Origin: an uncultured Eubacteriales bacterium
GTDB taxonomy: Bacteria > Bacillota > Clostridia > Oscillospirales > Acutalibacteraceae
Reading direction: 5' to 3'
Assembly (NCBI GenBank): GCA_949296825.1
Contig: CASFQZ010000041.1
Coordinates: 1-33,767 of the forward strand
DNA length: 33,767 nucleotides
Part shown: in pieces, positions 15,756-24,000 of the stretch
Numbering within the stretch: the stretch's first letter is position 1
Layout: each line of letters opens with the position of its first letter
Notes under the pieces: generated by a model
Told to the model about the DNA's origin: nothing
Seen by the model: the letters and a program-made list of their open reading frames with translations, nothing else
The model's database searches: none
Position numbers and translations under genes: made by a program

Positions 15756-15774
15756 GACAAAATGCAACGAGCCC

Positions 15775-15803
15775 TTGCATTAAATGCCGTAAGATGGTAA
15801 AAT
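15775..15803 (+). promoter_or_regulatory. Promoter of the gtrA-yhaM-like operon
   Basis: TTGCAT (15775-15780), 17-base spacer, TAAAAT (15798-15803), followed by AGAGGAT before the ATG at 15840. Back-to-back with the PAP2 promoter. Confidence 0.7.
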
Positions 15804-15839
15804 AAACTGATTTAATTTGCGGGAAGAAAGAGGATATTT

Positions 15840-16379
15840 ATGCGTAAGCTGTATGATAAGATCGTATCCATCGGTTTTATAAAAAAAATAATGGAAAAAC
15901 CGTTTTTTGCGAAGGTTCTCAGCTATGAGATTGTGACCTATCTGTTTTTTGGCGTAATGACGACGGCGGTCAATTTTGTAATCGCCAATCTTTTTGGTTT
16001 GATCACCGATCAGAACACGGTTTTGGGACATATCGGCTCCATTACGATTCGCTGGGAATGGGTTTCACAATTTGCCGCCTGGTTGGGTTCGGTTTTATTC
16101 GCCTTTATTACCAATAAAACTCTGGTATTTGAAAGCAAGGAGCGCTCCGCCGGCGGCATCGCCAAAGAGTTTTTATCCTTTGTCGGCGGGCGCATTCTCT
16201 CCTATGTGCTGTTTGAATTCGGCATGGTAGAGCTTTTGTACCGCGTCATAGGCAATTTGAATGTGCGAAAAATCATCGCCGCTGTTTTCACCATTATTTT
16301 CAACTACATCGTCAGCAAATTTGTTTCGTTCCGGAAGGAAAAACCGACCCCGGAGAAAAAAGGAGAGGATCACCAATGA
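15840..16379 (+). CDS. GtrA family membrane protein
   Basis: 179 residues with four hydrophobic segments. EIVTYLFFGVMTTAVNFVIANLF and a later FITNKTLVFESK are the GtrA signatures. GtrA proteins are thought to help move lipid-linked sugars across the membrane for teichoic acid or polysaccharide glycosylation; no glycosyltransferase partner is adjacent here. The end overlaps the next gene start by 4 bases (ATGA), so the two are translationally coupled. The C-terminal 14 residues are Lys/Glu-rich. Confidence 0.9.
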   Translation: MRKLYDKIVSIGFIKKIMEKPFFAKVLSYEIVTYLFFGVMTTAVNFVIANLFGLITDQNTVLGHIGSITIRWEWVSQFAAWLGSVLFAFITNKTLVFESKERSAGGIAKEFLSFVGGRILSYVLFEFGMVELLYRVIGNLNVRKIIAAVFTIIFNYIVSKFVSFRKEKPTPEKKGEDHQ

Positions 16380-17350
16380 ATTTCAATGAGATCAACAAAG
16401 CCCTGGGAACCATGGAAGGGTACGCGCTGGTCAAATCCTGCGACAAAAAAATTTCCAAAACCGGCGCGGCATATCTGGACATGGTTCTTGCCGATAAAAG
16501 CGGCGAAATTTCCGCCAAGCTCTGGGACTATAAGCCCGGCGTCCACGATGAGATCAAAGCCAACACCATTGTAAAGGTGCGCGGGGTGGAGCAGATGTAC
16601 AACCGTCAGCCCCAGTTTCGGGTGGAACGCATCCGTCCGGTCTCACCGGGAGACGGCGTGGATCTCGGCGATCTGGTGCCGTCGGCGGACTACAGCAGCG
16701 ACGAGCTGATGCAAAAGCTCCTTGCCGTCGTAGCCGCGATCCGGAATCCGGATTTACAGAAAATCGTCCGGGCGGTGCTGGATGAATACGGCGAGAAAAT
16801 GAAGGATCTTCCCGCCGCCTATCGGCTGCACCACGCCATCCGGGGCGGACTATTGCTGCATACGATCTCCATCGTCCGTCTGGCGCAATCGGTCGCCGCG
16901 ATTTACCCGACGATTGACGAAGACCTGCTGATCAGCGGCGCAATTTTACATGATGTGGCAAAAACAGAGGAATTTGTGGTCGCGCCGTCGGGGCTGGTCA
17001 GCGGCTACAGCGTGCCCGGCGAGCTTTTGGGACATCTGGTGATGGGCGCGATGATCGTGGAACGTATTGGCACAGCCATCGGCGCAGATCGGGATACCAT
17101 GATGCTGCTGGAGCATATGCTGCTCTCCCATCACGGCGAGCCGGAATTCGGCGCTGCGGTCCGCCCGTCATTCCTGGAGGCAGAGGTGCTCTCACAGCTG
17201 GACCTTTTGGACGCGCGGATCTATGAAATCGAAAACGCCATGCTTCCGGTGGAAACCGGCGGATTTACCTCCCGGCAGTGGGCGCTGGAGGACCGGAAAT
17301 TTTACAATCACGGCAGAAAAACACCGGCGACGACCGTTCATCTGGAGTAA
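16376..17350 (+). CDS. YhaM-like 3'-5' exoribonuclease (OB fold + HD domain)
   Basis: 324 residues, close to YhaM (about 314). N-terminal OB fold (about 10-90: KTGAAYLDMVLADKSGEISAKLWD type) binds nucleic acid. The HD domain spans about 150-300, with LHHAIRGGLLLHT, AILHDVAKTEEF (metal-binding His-Asp near 191) and LLSHHGEPEFG (about 251). YhaM enzymes degrade RNA and single-stranded DNA 3'-5' and trim transcript ends in Firmicutes. It overlaps the gtrA-like gene by 4 bases. Confidence 0.9.
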   Translation: MNFNEINKALGTMEGYALVKSCDKKISKTGAAYLDMVLADKSGEISAKLWDYKPGVHDEIKANTIVKVRGVEQMYNRQPQFRVERIRPVSPGDGVDLGDLVPSADYSSDELMQKLLAVVAAIRNPDLQKIVRAVLDEYGEKMKDLPAAYRLHHAIRGGLLLHTISIVRLAQSVAAIYPTIDEDLLISGAILHDVAKTEEFVVAPSGLVSGYSVPGELLGHLVMGAMIVERIGTAIGADRDTMMLLEHMLLSHHGEPEFGAAVRPSFLEAEVLSQLDLLDARIYEIENAMLPVETGGFTSRQWALEDRKFYNHGRKTPATTVHLE

Positions 17351-17386
17351 AAACAGCAACGCATATTTCGCAACGGAGGGATCTTT

Positions 17387-18430
17387 ATGGCAAGAAATCA
17401 CGAAGTAACCGGGCAGCAACCCCTGCTGGACAAAAACGGCAGTCTGCAGGAACCGGGCTGGTCCCGAAAATTGGTGCAGATTTATGACAAAACCAAAATC
17501 AAAGCCAGCCGGCTGCGCTTGAAGGAATGGGATTATTATCTGGTGCTCGGCGATGATTTCGGCGCCGCCTTCACCATTTCCGACGACGGCTACATCGGCT
17601 TACAGTCGGTCAGCCTGTTGGATTTTTCCGGCGATGCGCCGTGGGAGCATACCGAAACGGTACTGAACGCCTTTCCGCTGGGCAGGCTCCATCTGCCCCA
17701 AACCAGCGATCGGGGCAATATCTGGTACGGCGACAAGCGGCTGGGGCTGTCCTTTATCAAATTCCAAAAGGAGCGAATCATCCGCGGTGAGTTCCTGAAT
17801 TTCCATGACGGCAAAGCTCTGCGCTGTGACATCCGCCTTGCGCAGCCGGAGATGGACTCGATGGTCATCGCCACCCCCTGGAGTGAGGACGCCAAAGCCT
17901 TTTATTACAACCAGAAGATCAACTGTATGCGCGCCTCCGGCTGGGTGGAATTTGACGGCAAGCGCTATGCCTTCCATCCCGAGCGCAACTTCGGCACCCT
18001 GGACTGGGGGCGGGGCGTATGGACCTATGACAACACCTGGTACTGGGGCTCCGGCAACGGCGTTGTCAACGGCAAGCCCTTTGGCTTTAATCTCGGGTAT
18101 GGCTTTGGCTATACGGCAGCCGCATCGGAAAATGTAATTTTTTATGACGGCAAAGCCCATAAGATCGACGATGTGAATTTTGATATTCCGACGAACTTCG
18201 GCAGAAAATGCTATACCGACCGCTGGGAAATCCATTCCTCCGACGGCAGATTTGAGGCGATTTTTGAACCGATCCTTGACCGGGCGGCGAAAATCGACGC
18301 AAAGCTCATTGTCACCGACCAGCACCAGGTATTCGGCAAAATGAAGGGAAAAGCCGTTCTGGACGACGGCACGGAGCTGACCTTCCGCGATCTGCTTTGC
18401 TTTGCGGAGGATGTACATAACAAATATTAA
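17387..18430 (+). CDS. DUF2804 domain-containing protein
   Basis: 347 residues matching the DUF2804 family in length and in the Trp/Gly-rich core ([33 protein letters not shown]). The N-terminus has [21 protein letters not shown], also typical. No signal peptide or membrane segment is visible, so it is probably cytoplasmic. The fold looks rich in beta strands. Biochemical function is unknown. It is 36 bases downstream of the exonuclease gene and 38 upstream of smpB with no terminator, so cotranscription is likely. GGAGGGATCTTT precedes ATG. Confidence 0.88.
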   Translation: MARNHEVTGQQPLLDKNGSLQEPGWSRKLVQIYDKTKIKASRLRLKEWDYYLVLGDDFGAAFTISDDGYIGLQSVSLLDFSGDAPWEHTETVLNAFPLGRLHLPQTSDRGNIWYGDKRLGLSFIKFQKERIIRGEFLNFHDGKALRCDIRLAQPEMDSMVIATPWSEDAKAFYYNQKINCMRASGWVEFDGKRYAFHPERNFGTLDWGRGVWTYDNTWYWGSGNGVVNGKPFGFNLGYGFGYTAAASENVIFYDGKAHKIDDVNFDIPTNFGRKCYTDRWEIHSSDGRFEAIFEPILDRAAKIDAKLIVTDQHQVFGKMKGKAVLDDGTELTFRDLLCFAEDVHNKY

Positions 18431-18468
18431 AGCGGCGGCAAGCTGTGTCCGCCGCAAAGGAGAACGAA

Positions 18469-18936
18469 ATGAGCAAAGAAAATCCTGCCATCAAAACGGC
18501 GGCGCAGAATAAAAAAGCCTATCACGACTATTTCATCATCGAGACCTATGAGGCGGGCATCGAGCTGGTGGGTACGGAGGTCAAATCCATCCGCCAGGGC
18601 AAGCTGAACCTCAAGGACAGCTGGTGCAGTGTGGACGACGGCGAGCTGATAGTCAACGGAATGCATATTTCCCCCTACGACCACGGCAATATCTTTAACC
18701 GCGACCCGCTGCGCAAGCGAAGACTTTTGATGCACAAAAAAGAAATCCTGAAGCTGTTCGGCTTACAAAAAACCCAGGGCTACGCCATCATCCCCCTTTC
18801 CGTCTATTTCAAAAACGGCAAAGCAAAGGTGCAGGTTGGGCTTTGCAAGGGAAAAAAGCTTTATGACAAGCGCGAAACCGCCGCCCGGCGCTCCGCCGAA
18901 CGGGACATCGAACGGGGACTGCGGGGAAAGGAATAA
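18469..18936 (+). CDS. smpB: SsrA-binding protein SmpB
   Basis: 155 residues from ATG at 18469 ([21 protein letters not shown]), preceded by AAAGGAG; an upstream in-frame GTG at 18445 lacks a ribosome site. Beta-barrel with [18 protein letters not shown] and [19 protein letters not shown], the SmpB signatures; basic C-terminal tail ([22 protein letters not shown]) that occupies the decoding centre. SmpB carries tmRNA to stalled ribosomes. The partner ssrA gene is about 760 bases downstream. Confidence 0.98.
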   Translation: MSKENPAIKTAAQNKKAYHDYFIIETYEAGIELVGTEVKSIRQGKLNLKDSWCSVDDGELIVNGMHISPYDHGNIFNRDPLRKRRLLMHKKEILKLFGLQKTQGYAIIPLSVYFKNGKAKVQVGLCKGKKLYDKRETAARRSAERDIERGLRGKE

Positions 18937-18950
18937 AGACAGACTTTCGC

Positions 18951-19625
18951 ATGGAGAAGGACGGGTTATGCTTGAGCGAAAACGCATTTTTTTACCTTGA
19001 TACAACGGGACTTATCTTTTGGAGCGTAACCTATTTGCTCATTTGCTTTGAATCCATTCGTTATCGCGATAAATATGCTGTCTGTATGCCATATTTCACC
19101 GGCTGCTTAAATTTTGCCTGGGAATTCCGCGCCCTTTTTCTGTCAGGCGGGTTCTGGGGGCATATCGCATGGCTCGGCTTGGATGTTATCATTCTATTTA
19201 TGAACCTGCGCAGCCTGAGACAAACAAAGAAAAAAATATTTTACGGCTGTTTTGTTTTTGTCTGCATCCTCGCATTCTTTTATATCTCTCGGCTGAACAA
19301 GGGGATGCTTATTTCCAGCTTTATCATTGATTTCATATTGTCAATGGATTATTTTATGATGCGTAAAAAGCTGTATTTCGGCAGTATGAAAAAAATAATC
19401 GCCGCGACAAAATTGGTTGGTGATTTTTTTGCGTGGATGGCGTATGGTCCGATCAACATCTTTATTGCCGTTATTGGCGCCTTTGTTTTTATTATCAATA
19501 TAAGCTATTTGATTTACTGTCTCATGGAAAAACGACAATACCGGCAAAGGGAGGAAGCGAAGCAAAAACGAAAAGAGCAAAAAAAAGCCAGCGCACGGAA
19601 AAAATACACAGAGAACAAAAAATAA
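18951..19625 (+). CDS. Unknown polytopic membrane protein between smpB and ssrA
   Basis: 224 residues if ATG 18951 is used; a TTG at 18972 follows an AAGGA at a better distance and is a possible alternative start. About six or seven hydrophobic helices, each short (about 20 residues), with a basic C-terminal tail (about residues 190-224) rich in Lys, Arg and Glu. NFAWEFRALF (after the second helix) and a late DYFMMRKK are noticeable polar-in-helix features. The layout recalls small seven-helix families such as the integral-membrane terpene cyclases, but I cannot confirm any relationship. It follows smpB by 14 bases. Function unknown. Confidence 0.75.
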   Translation: MEKDGLCLSENAFFYLDTTGLIFWSVTYLLICFESIRYRDKYAVCMPYFTGCLNFAWEFRALFLSGGFWGHIAWLGLDVIILFMNLRSLRQTKKKIFYGCFVFVCILAFFYISRLNKGMLISSFIIDFILSMDYFMMRKKLYFGSMKKIIAATKLVGDFFAWMAYGPINIFIAVIGAFVFIINISYLIYCLMEKRQYRQREEAKQKRKEQKKASARKKYTENKK

Positions 19626-19652
19626 ACCGTCTCCCTGCGCCATCTTTTCCCC

Positions 19653-19681
19653 TTGACTTTTTCCGCAAAAGAGCATATGAT
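19653..19681 (+). promoter_or_regulatory. Promoter of ssrA
   Basis: TTGACT (19653-19658), 17-base spacer, TATGAT (19676-19681), 16 bases before the tmRNA 5' end. Confidence 0.8.
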
Positions 19682-19697
19682 AATAGCATCCTTTCAC

Positions 19698-20044
19698 GGG
19701 GATGAAAGGATTTCGACGGGGAATTTGCACTTTGATAAGCGGGCGGAAGCGGAGAACTTCCTAAAAAGCTCCAAACCTTAAAACAAACGACAACTCTAAA
19801 GTTGCTCTTGCTGCTTAATTAAGCAGCCGTCCTGCCGGAGAGGACCGCGGCTTCGGACAGGGCGTCGATTTGCGGTGAACATGAACGGGTGAGCGGCTCA
19901 TAGCCCGTCATGGCCAATGGGCCTCGCCCCGCAGAGGGTCGTCCGCCGGACGCTTTGTGGGGGAGAAAAAATCTGCGGATGCGCCCGGAGAAAGTCAAAG
20001 GAATGATTTTTCGGACGCGGGTTCGAATCCCGCCATCTCCACCA
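19698..20044 (+). ncRNA. ssrA: Transfer-messenger RNA
   Basis: About 347 bases. The tRNA-like ends pair: GGGGATG (19698-19704) with CATCTCC (20034-20040), then A and CCA. T-arm CGCGGGTTCGAATCCCGC is present near the 3' end. The open frame within encodes a degradation tag ending NDNSKVALAA (19786-19815) followed by TAA; the upstream codons are AAA ACA, so the resume codon is not certain. The tag has the standard LAA end. It tags peptides from stalled ribosomes for proteolysis, with SmpB. Encoded CCA. Confidence 0.97.
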
Positions 20045-20085
20045 AAAATCCAGGTCAGCCCTTTGGGGCTGGGCTGGATTTTTTA
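20045..20085 (+). terminator. Terminator of ssrA
   Basis: Hairpin with outer stem AAAATCCAG / CTGGATTTT and inner CAGCCC / GGGCTG, ending in T-rich sequence, directly after the CCA end. Confidence 0.85.
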
Positions 20086-20089
20086 TATT

Positions 20090-20240
20090 GCGGGATTCGA
20101 ACCCGGGAGGGTTCCGGCGTTAAGAAAATGTGCCAGCGGCACATTTTTAGCCGGAAGCGCGAGGGCGGTACCGCACGCGAAGCGTGGGGTGTCCCGAGCG
20201 AACAGTATGCGGCAGCGCCGCAGACAGTTGCTCCGTTTCT
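20090..20240. repeat. Hairpin-rich non-coding element with inverted copy of tmRNA T-arm
   Basis: No convincing coding frame. It opens with GCGGGATTCGAACCCG (20090-20105), an exact 16-base inverted copy of the ssrA T-arm (20018-20033). It then has a two-part hairpin (TTCCGGC 20112-20118 / GCCGGAA 20150-20156 enclosing AAAATGTGCC / GGCACATTTT with AGC loop), a CACGC-GAA-GCGTG hairpin, and a hairpin TGCGGC-AGC-GCCGCA nested in an imperfect GAGC...GCTC stem. Likely a structured repeat or a remnant at an integration site; see findings. Confidence 0.6.
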
Positions 20241-20360
20241 CTGTCTATATCGAGCGTTCACACAAAAAAAGATAAAAGACGTCTTTACGCAAAAACGTAA
20301 TACAAAATTCCTTATTAAAAAAACCTACGACAACATGACCTAAAAATACCATTTTTACAG
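20241..20360. other. AT-rich intergenic stretch
   Basis: Nothing recognisable between the structured element and the dockerin gene's terminator. Runs of A dominate, and short open frames lack ribosome sites. Confidence 0.5.
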
Positions 20361-20419
20361 AAAAACAGGAGCCGGCACATAAAAAGTTTTTTCGCTTTTT
20401 CTTGCAGGTTCCTGTTTTT
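20361..20419 (-). terminator. Terminator of the dockerin gene
   Basis: AAAAACAGGA (20361-20370) pairs with TCCTGTTTTT (20410-20419), with a second AAAAAG / CTTTTT pairing inside. It lies 43 bases after the stop of the minus-strand gene and has a T-run on that strand; it could act in both directions. Confidence 0.65.
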
Positions 20420-20461
20420 ATACTGTATTTGACTATTTTTATATCAGCATTGACATCCGCA

Positions 20462-21643
20462 TCATTCCGCCGTATCTCCCGGTCGCTGCGGCATGGGGTC
20501 AAGAAGAGTTGCAATGCGCAGAATGGATCTTGCATCCGTTGTTGTAATCGCTTGATCGCCGTTCACATCACCGTACAAAATGGAATCTTCCTGTAATTCC
20601 TCTAGACCAATGGCGATCTGCAAGGCGTAGCGCGCGTCAGCAGTGCTAACTCTGCCATCGTTATTCAAATCACAGAACTGCCGTGGGGTCCAGTTAAAAT
20701 CACGATAAGTCACAAGGCTCTCATATATTTCCGTATTATTGATAGAATCAATGTATTGACTTAGATCATATCCGGTTTGCGTTGTATCAATCTGAAGAAT
20801 GCATTTATAGTGCGTCGTGTATTCCTCAATATTGCCGTCCTCATCAACCTGACCTTCCAAATAGCAATCAACGTAACGGATCTTTATAATATCAACATCC
20901 AGTTCAGGCACCATAGAGGCGATGGTTTGATAAAGTTTGACGTCAGAGAAAAGATCAAAAACCTTAGCATGGGCGGAATTTTCATCAGGATTGATTGCAT
21001 CCTGCAAATAAATACGGAAGGTATAACTGTCATCGTAGCGGCTTTTTGTGATGGGATTGTCATTATAAATATCTTTCCCTTCCAGCGCGCAGACATAATC
21101 TTCGCCGGCGACAGAAACAACACCATCACAATCTACGCCGGAAAGATGCTCGCTGGTGGTAAGCTCACTGAAAAATTCCGTGATTCCCAAGGAGGAAAGC
21201 ATCGTGCTGATGTCGAGAGGATTTTTTTCGTCTCCCCATAACAGACCGCCGATCGCGCCGGCAATGGAAGAAATCTGGTCAATCACGCCCATTGCCTGAT
21301 CTTTATCCGAGCCGGGAAGACCGCGCTGAATTACGCGCTCAAATGCCGGCTTCTGCGATTTGATTCGGTTCAAATCATTATTGATCAAAGCGGCAATGGC
21401 ATTACGCTGCTGGAGCTCTTCTTCGGTATATTCTATCTGCTCCAGCGGACGCTCCACATAATCTTTCCCATTGTCTTCTGTCGTAATCATATTTAATACC
21501 GAAAAAAACACCCGCAGCCAGTCCCCCTGGGCGGCGCCGCTCAAGATATCGCCATAACCGGCAGCATAAGAACTACAAGCCAAAGAAAAGCTCAGCAAAA
21601 CCGATAGAACAGCAACCAGAGTTTTTTTGAATCGATTTTTCAT
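20462..21643 (-). CDS. Secreted type I dockerin protein
   Basis: 393 residues. Signal peptide about 1-27 (MKNRFKKTLVAVLSVLLSFSLACSSYAA). The region from 30 to 320 is acidic with no fold I recognise. The C-terminal 65 residues form a type I dockerin: calcium loops DLNNDGRVSTADA (about 328) and DVNGDQAITTTDA (about 356), each followed by the F-helix RYALQIAIGLEEL or RSILRIATLLD. Dockerins bind cohesins on scaffoldins, usually in cellulosomes, but dockerins on proteins of unknown role are common in Ruminococcaceae. No glycoside-hydrolase motif is seen. It has its own promoter and terminator; AAAGGTT precedes ATG. Confidence 0.88.
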   Translation of the reverse strand: MKNRFKKTLVAVLSVLLSFSLACSSYAAGYGDILSGAAQGDWLRVFFSVLNMITTEDNGKDYVERPLEQIEYTEEELQQRNAIAALINNDLNRIKSQKPAFERVIQRGLPGSDKDQAMGVIDQISSIAGAIGGLLWGDEKNPLDISTMLSSLGITEFFSELTTSEHLSGVDCDGVVSVAGEDYVCALEGKDIYNDNPITKSRYDDSYTFRIYLQDAINPDENSAHAKVFDLFSDVKLYQTIASMVPELDVDIIKIRYVDCYLEGQVDEDGNIEEYTTHYKCILQIDTTQTGYDLSQYIDSINNTEIYESLVTYRDFNWTPRQFCDLNNDGRVSTADARYALQIAIGLEELQEDSILYGDVNGDQAITTTDARSILRIATLLDPMPQRPGDTAE

Positions 21644-21684
21644 CCATGACCCAACCTTTACAAAGGATATGATAATACAATTGC

Positions 21685-21713
21685 ATCATATCATATTTCA
21701 TGAAAAAAGTCAA
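21685..21713 (-). promoter_or_regulatory. Promoter of the dockerin gene
   Basis: On the minus strand: TTGACT (21713-21708), 17-base spacer, TATGAT (21690-21685). A second overlapping TATGAT lies 5 bases upstream but with an unsuitable 12-base spacing. Confidence 0.7.
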
Positions 21714-21763
21714 AATATAAGCGAAGGTTTTACAAGCAATTTATATTTCATTCATAGAAAAGA

Positions 21764-23197
21764 TTATTTCCTCCCGTCCGGCTGCAAAAGGATTGTAATC
21801 TTTTCCGGATCGCTTGAATCGCTTTTTTGTAAAGAAACGCCGGACTTCCGGTATCTTTCGAGCATTTGAAGATGCGCCTGTGTTATGCGTTCACCCGGCA
21901 AAAGAAGCGGACAATCCGGCGGGAAGACGATGACATATTCACCGCAGATTCTTTCCAAAGCTCCCGTAAGCGGAACTTCCTCCTTCGGCATAGCCATTGC
22001 TTCGGAAATAGATACGCATTGGCTGGTATTGATAGGCGCAGCGACCTGCCATACAGGAAATTCCATATGGGTTCCTTCCGCATCTAAAATGAGCAGGGCA
22101 TCCAGCAACCTGGCATAGTCAGCGTCGGCATCCATCGGTGATGTCATAAGCAGCACACTGTTCGACGTCGCCATTTCCGGTTCAATGAAAAACCGCTCCC
22201 GCAACGAATGATAAAGCCAGCTGCCGCAAGCGCTCCCGTTCTTTGCACACAATAAAAGCTTGCCTTTATCGTAGGAAAAGGACTCCGGAAAATCCGACCC
22301 GCTGCAGATTTTTAAGAATTGAAATGACTCCGCTTCCCTACGGAAGGAATCCAATTGCCGACTCCATTCATAAAGGGAATATTTGCCATTTTCGGCAAGC
22401 CAGTGAACACATCCGTCAATCGAAGCGAGAAGCAGATAGGAAGGACTGCTGGTCTGAAACATAGATAACCCATGGTCAAATCTTTTGAGACAGGTTTGAT
22501 TATTGATATGCGCAATTGCGGTTCCCGTCAAGGAGGGGAGTGTCTTATGAAGACTTTCAACAACAATATCCGCACCACCATACAAGGGGTTATCCGGAAA
22601 ACCTTCACAAAATCCAAAATGCGCGCCGTGTGCAGCGTCCAACAGAACCGCAGCACTGTATTTATGAGCAATTCGTGTTATTTCCTCCACATCAGAAACA
22701 ACCCCCTCATAGGTCGGAGAAGTTAGAACCACGAGGGAAATATCCGGCATTTCGCAAAAAGCTCTTTCCACTTCATCCGGCTGCAAGGCGGTATAGATGC
22801 CCAATTTTTTGTCATACTCGGGGGATAAATAAACGGTTTTTGCACCCAGCAGCTCTGCACCGTGATATACGCTGATGTGACAATTCCTTGCCATCAATAT
22901 CGTCGCATGTGGACGGTACAGCGCATACATGCCGCTCAGGATTCCGGCGGTTGCTGAGGCTGCGAGATACCGGCAAGCCAGTGAACCAAATATCCGCGCG
23001 GCGTCATCCATGGAATCCCGCAAGACGCCGTCGGGCGCGTAAAGATGATCGAAGCTCGGCAGCTCCGTAATATCAAGCGTTGAATCAAGCGCCTGCAAAT
23101 AATCCGGTCCTTTTCTTTTGTGACCCGGCATATGCATAGGTAAATATCCTTTTTTTTCATATTCCGTCAATTGCTGATATAAGGGCTTCTGTTTCAT
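21764..23197 (-). CDS. Orn/Lys/Arg decarboxylase family PLP enzyme
   Basis: 477 residues, the length of the short (SpeA/Cad-like) Firmicutes group lacking the N-terminal wing domain. HMPGHKR near residue 22 and SFDHLYAP are family signatures; LLDAAHGAHFG and the PLP-lysine motif SLHKT (Lys218) follow; the C-terminal domain contains FPPDCPLLLPGE. Members decarboxylate lysine, arginine or ornithine to make cadaverine, agmatine or putrescine. Substrate cannot be assigned from this sequence. No tmk or holB, which often follow such genes in Bacillus, is adjacent here. Ribosome site is weak (GGCGGTG). Confidence 0.93.
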   Translation of the reverse strand: MKQKPLYQQLTEYEKKGYLPMHMPGHKRKGPDYLQALDSTLDITELPSFDHLYAPDGVLRDSMDDAARIFGSLACRYLAASATAGILSGMYALYRPHATILMARNCHISVYHGAELLGAKTVYLSPEYDKKLGIYTALQPDEVERAFCEMPDISLVVLTSPTYEGVVSDVEEITRIAHKYSAAVLLDAAHGAHFGFCEGFPDNPLYGGADIVVESLHKTLPSLTGTAIAHINNQTCLKRFDHGLSMFQTSSPSYLLLASIDGCVHWLAENGKYSLYEWSRQLDSFRREAESFQFLKICSGSDFPESFSYDKGKLLLCAKNGSACGSWLYHSLRERFFIEPEMATSNSVLLMTSPMDADADYARLLDALLILDAEGTHMEFPVWQVAAPINTSQCVSISEAMAMPKEEVPLTGALERICGEYVIVFPPDCPLLLPGERITQAHLQMLERYRKSGVSLQKSDSSDPEKITILLQPDGRK

Positions 23198-23226
23198 GAA
23201 TACACCGCCGTTTTCTTAATAATAAC

Positions 23227-23255
23227 AGTATACGACTAAAGTGAATTTTTTTCAA
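23227..23255 (-). promoter_or_regulatory. Promoter of the decarboxylase gene
   Basis: On the minus strand: TTGAAA (23255-23250), 17-base spacer, TATACT (23232-23227), about 30 bases upstream of the ATG. Confidence 0.7.
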
Positions 23256-23299
23256 GAGAATCACAGCTTCACCGGTAAGTTTTCCCTGTCCATTCTTCC

Positions 23300-23329
23300 T
23301 GAATAATCTGCCGATGTTTGTAAACACTA
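23300..23329 (+). promoter_or_regulatory. Candidate SigG-type promoter of spoVT
   Basis: TGAATA (23300-23305), 17-base spacer, AACACTA (23323-23329). This resembles the forespore SigG/SigF pattern TGAATA-n17/18-CATACTA, with two mismatches in the -10. In Bacillus, spoVT is SigG-dependent. No sigma-A promoter is visible here. Confidence 0.5.
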
Positions 23330-23370
23330 CCAAAGCAAGAAGAAATTAAGCAAAACTTGGAGTGTGAAAA

Positions 23371-23910
23371 ATGAAAGCAACAGGAATTGTTCGCCGGATC
23401 GATGATCTGGGCAGAGTAGTGATTCCCAAAGAAATCAGAAGAACCATGCGCATCCGGGAAGGCGATCCTCTGGAAATTTATACCGATGCGGATGGTGAAG
23501 TTATCTTTAAGAAATATTCGCCAATGGGAGAGCTTTCGGAATTTACCTCTCAATACGCAGAGGTTCTGTATCGGGCTACCAATATGCCTGTCATTATTAC
23601 CGATCGAGATCATGTGATCTCTGTCGTTGGCATTCCGAAAAGGGACGCCTATGAAAAACGCATTACCCATGAGCTGGAGACGATCATGGAAAATCGTTCT
23701 GGCTATATTGCCGACGGCGCAGCGCAGCAGCTGCTGCCGGTGGAAGGTTTACAGCGCTCTGCCGCTGTTGCCTTCCCGATTATTGGCAGCGGCGACGTTA
23801 CCGGATGCGTACTGCTGCTAACAAGCGAAAACCAGCAAACACCGACTTCGACGGAAATCAAGCTGGCGCAGGTAGCGGCCAGTTTTTTGGGGAAACAAAC
23901 GGAAGAATAA
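23371..23910 (+). CDS. spoVT: Stage V sporulation protein T
   Basis: 179 residues, normal length. N-terminal AbrB-type swapped-hairpin DNA-binding domain (1-50: MKATGIVRRIDDLGRVVIPKEIRR...), then a GAF-like domain from about 55 (YRATNMPVIITDRDHVISVVG; AVAFPIIGSGDVTGCVLLL). SpoVT tunes SigG-dependent genes in the forespore. The GAF half distinguishes it from AbrB and Abh. GGAGTG precedes ATG by seven bases. Monocistronic, with a strong terminator. Confidence 0.96.
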   Translation: MKATGIVRRIDDLGRVVIPKEIRRTMRIREGDPLEIYTDADGEVIFKKYSPMGELSEFTSQYAEVLYRATNMPVIITDRDHVISVVGIPKRDAYEKRITHELETIMENRSGYIADGAAQQLLPVEGLQRSAAVAFPIIGSGDVTGCVLLLTSENQQTPTSTEIKLAQVAASFLGKQTEE

Positions 23911-23918
23911 ATGCACTT

Positions 23919-23956
23919 GACGCCGGGAAGCATTTTATAGCTTCCCGGCGTCTTTT
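23919..23956 (+). terminator. Terminator of spoVT
   Basis: GACGCCGGGAAGC / GCTTCCCGGCGTC, 13 perfect pairs with an 8-base loop, then T4. Nine bases after the stop codon. Confidence 0.9.
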
Positions 23957-24000
23957 CAGAAGAGATGCGTCTTTTTTTTATTCAGCAGTTCATGACAGCT

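Noticed and set aside
17600-18457. 285-codon minus-strand open frame opposite the DUF2804 gene
   Set aside because: Antisense shadow without a ribosome site or family match.
20090-20105. A tRNA gene on the minus or plus strand after ssrA
   Set aside because: Only the T-arm-like sequence is present; no acceptor, D or anticodon arms can be built around it.
19910-20343. Open frames across ssrA and the following element
   Set aside because: They read through tmRNA and its terminator; no ribosome site and no protein-like composition.
22472-22875. Plus-strand short frames opposite the decarboxylase gene
   Set aside because: Antisense shadows; the good-looking GGAGGGG near 22530 lies inside the minus-strand gene and no protein family fits.
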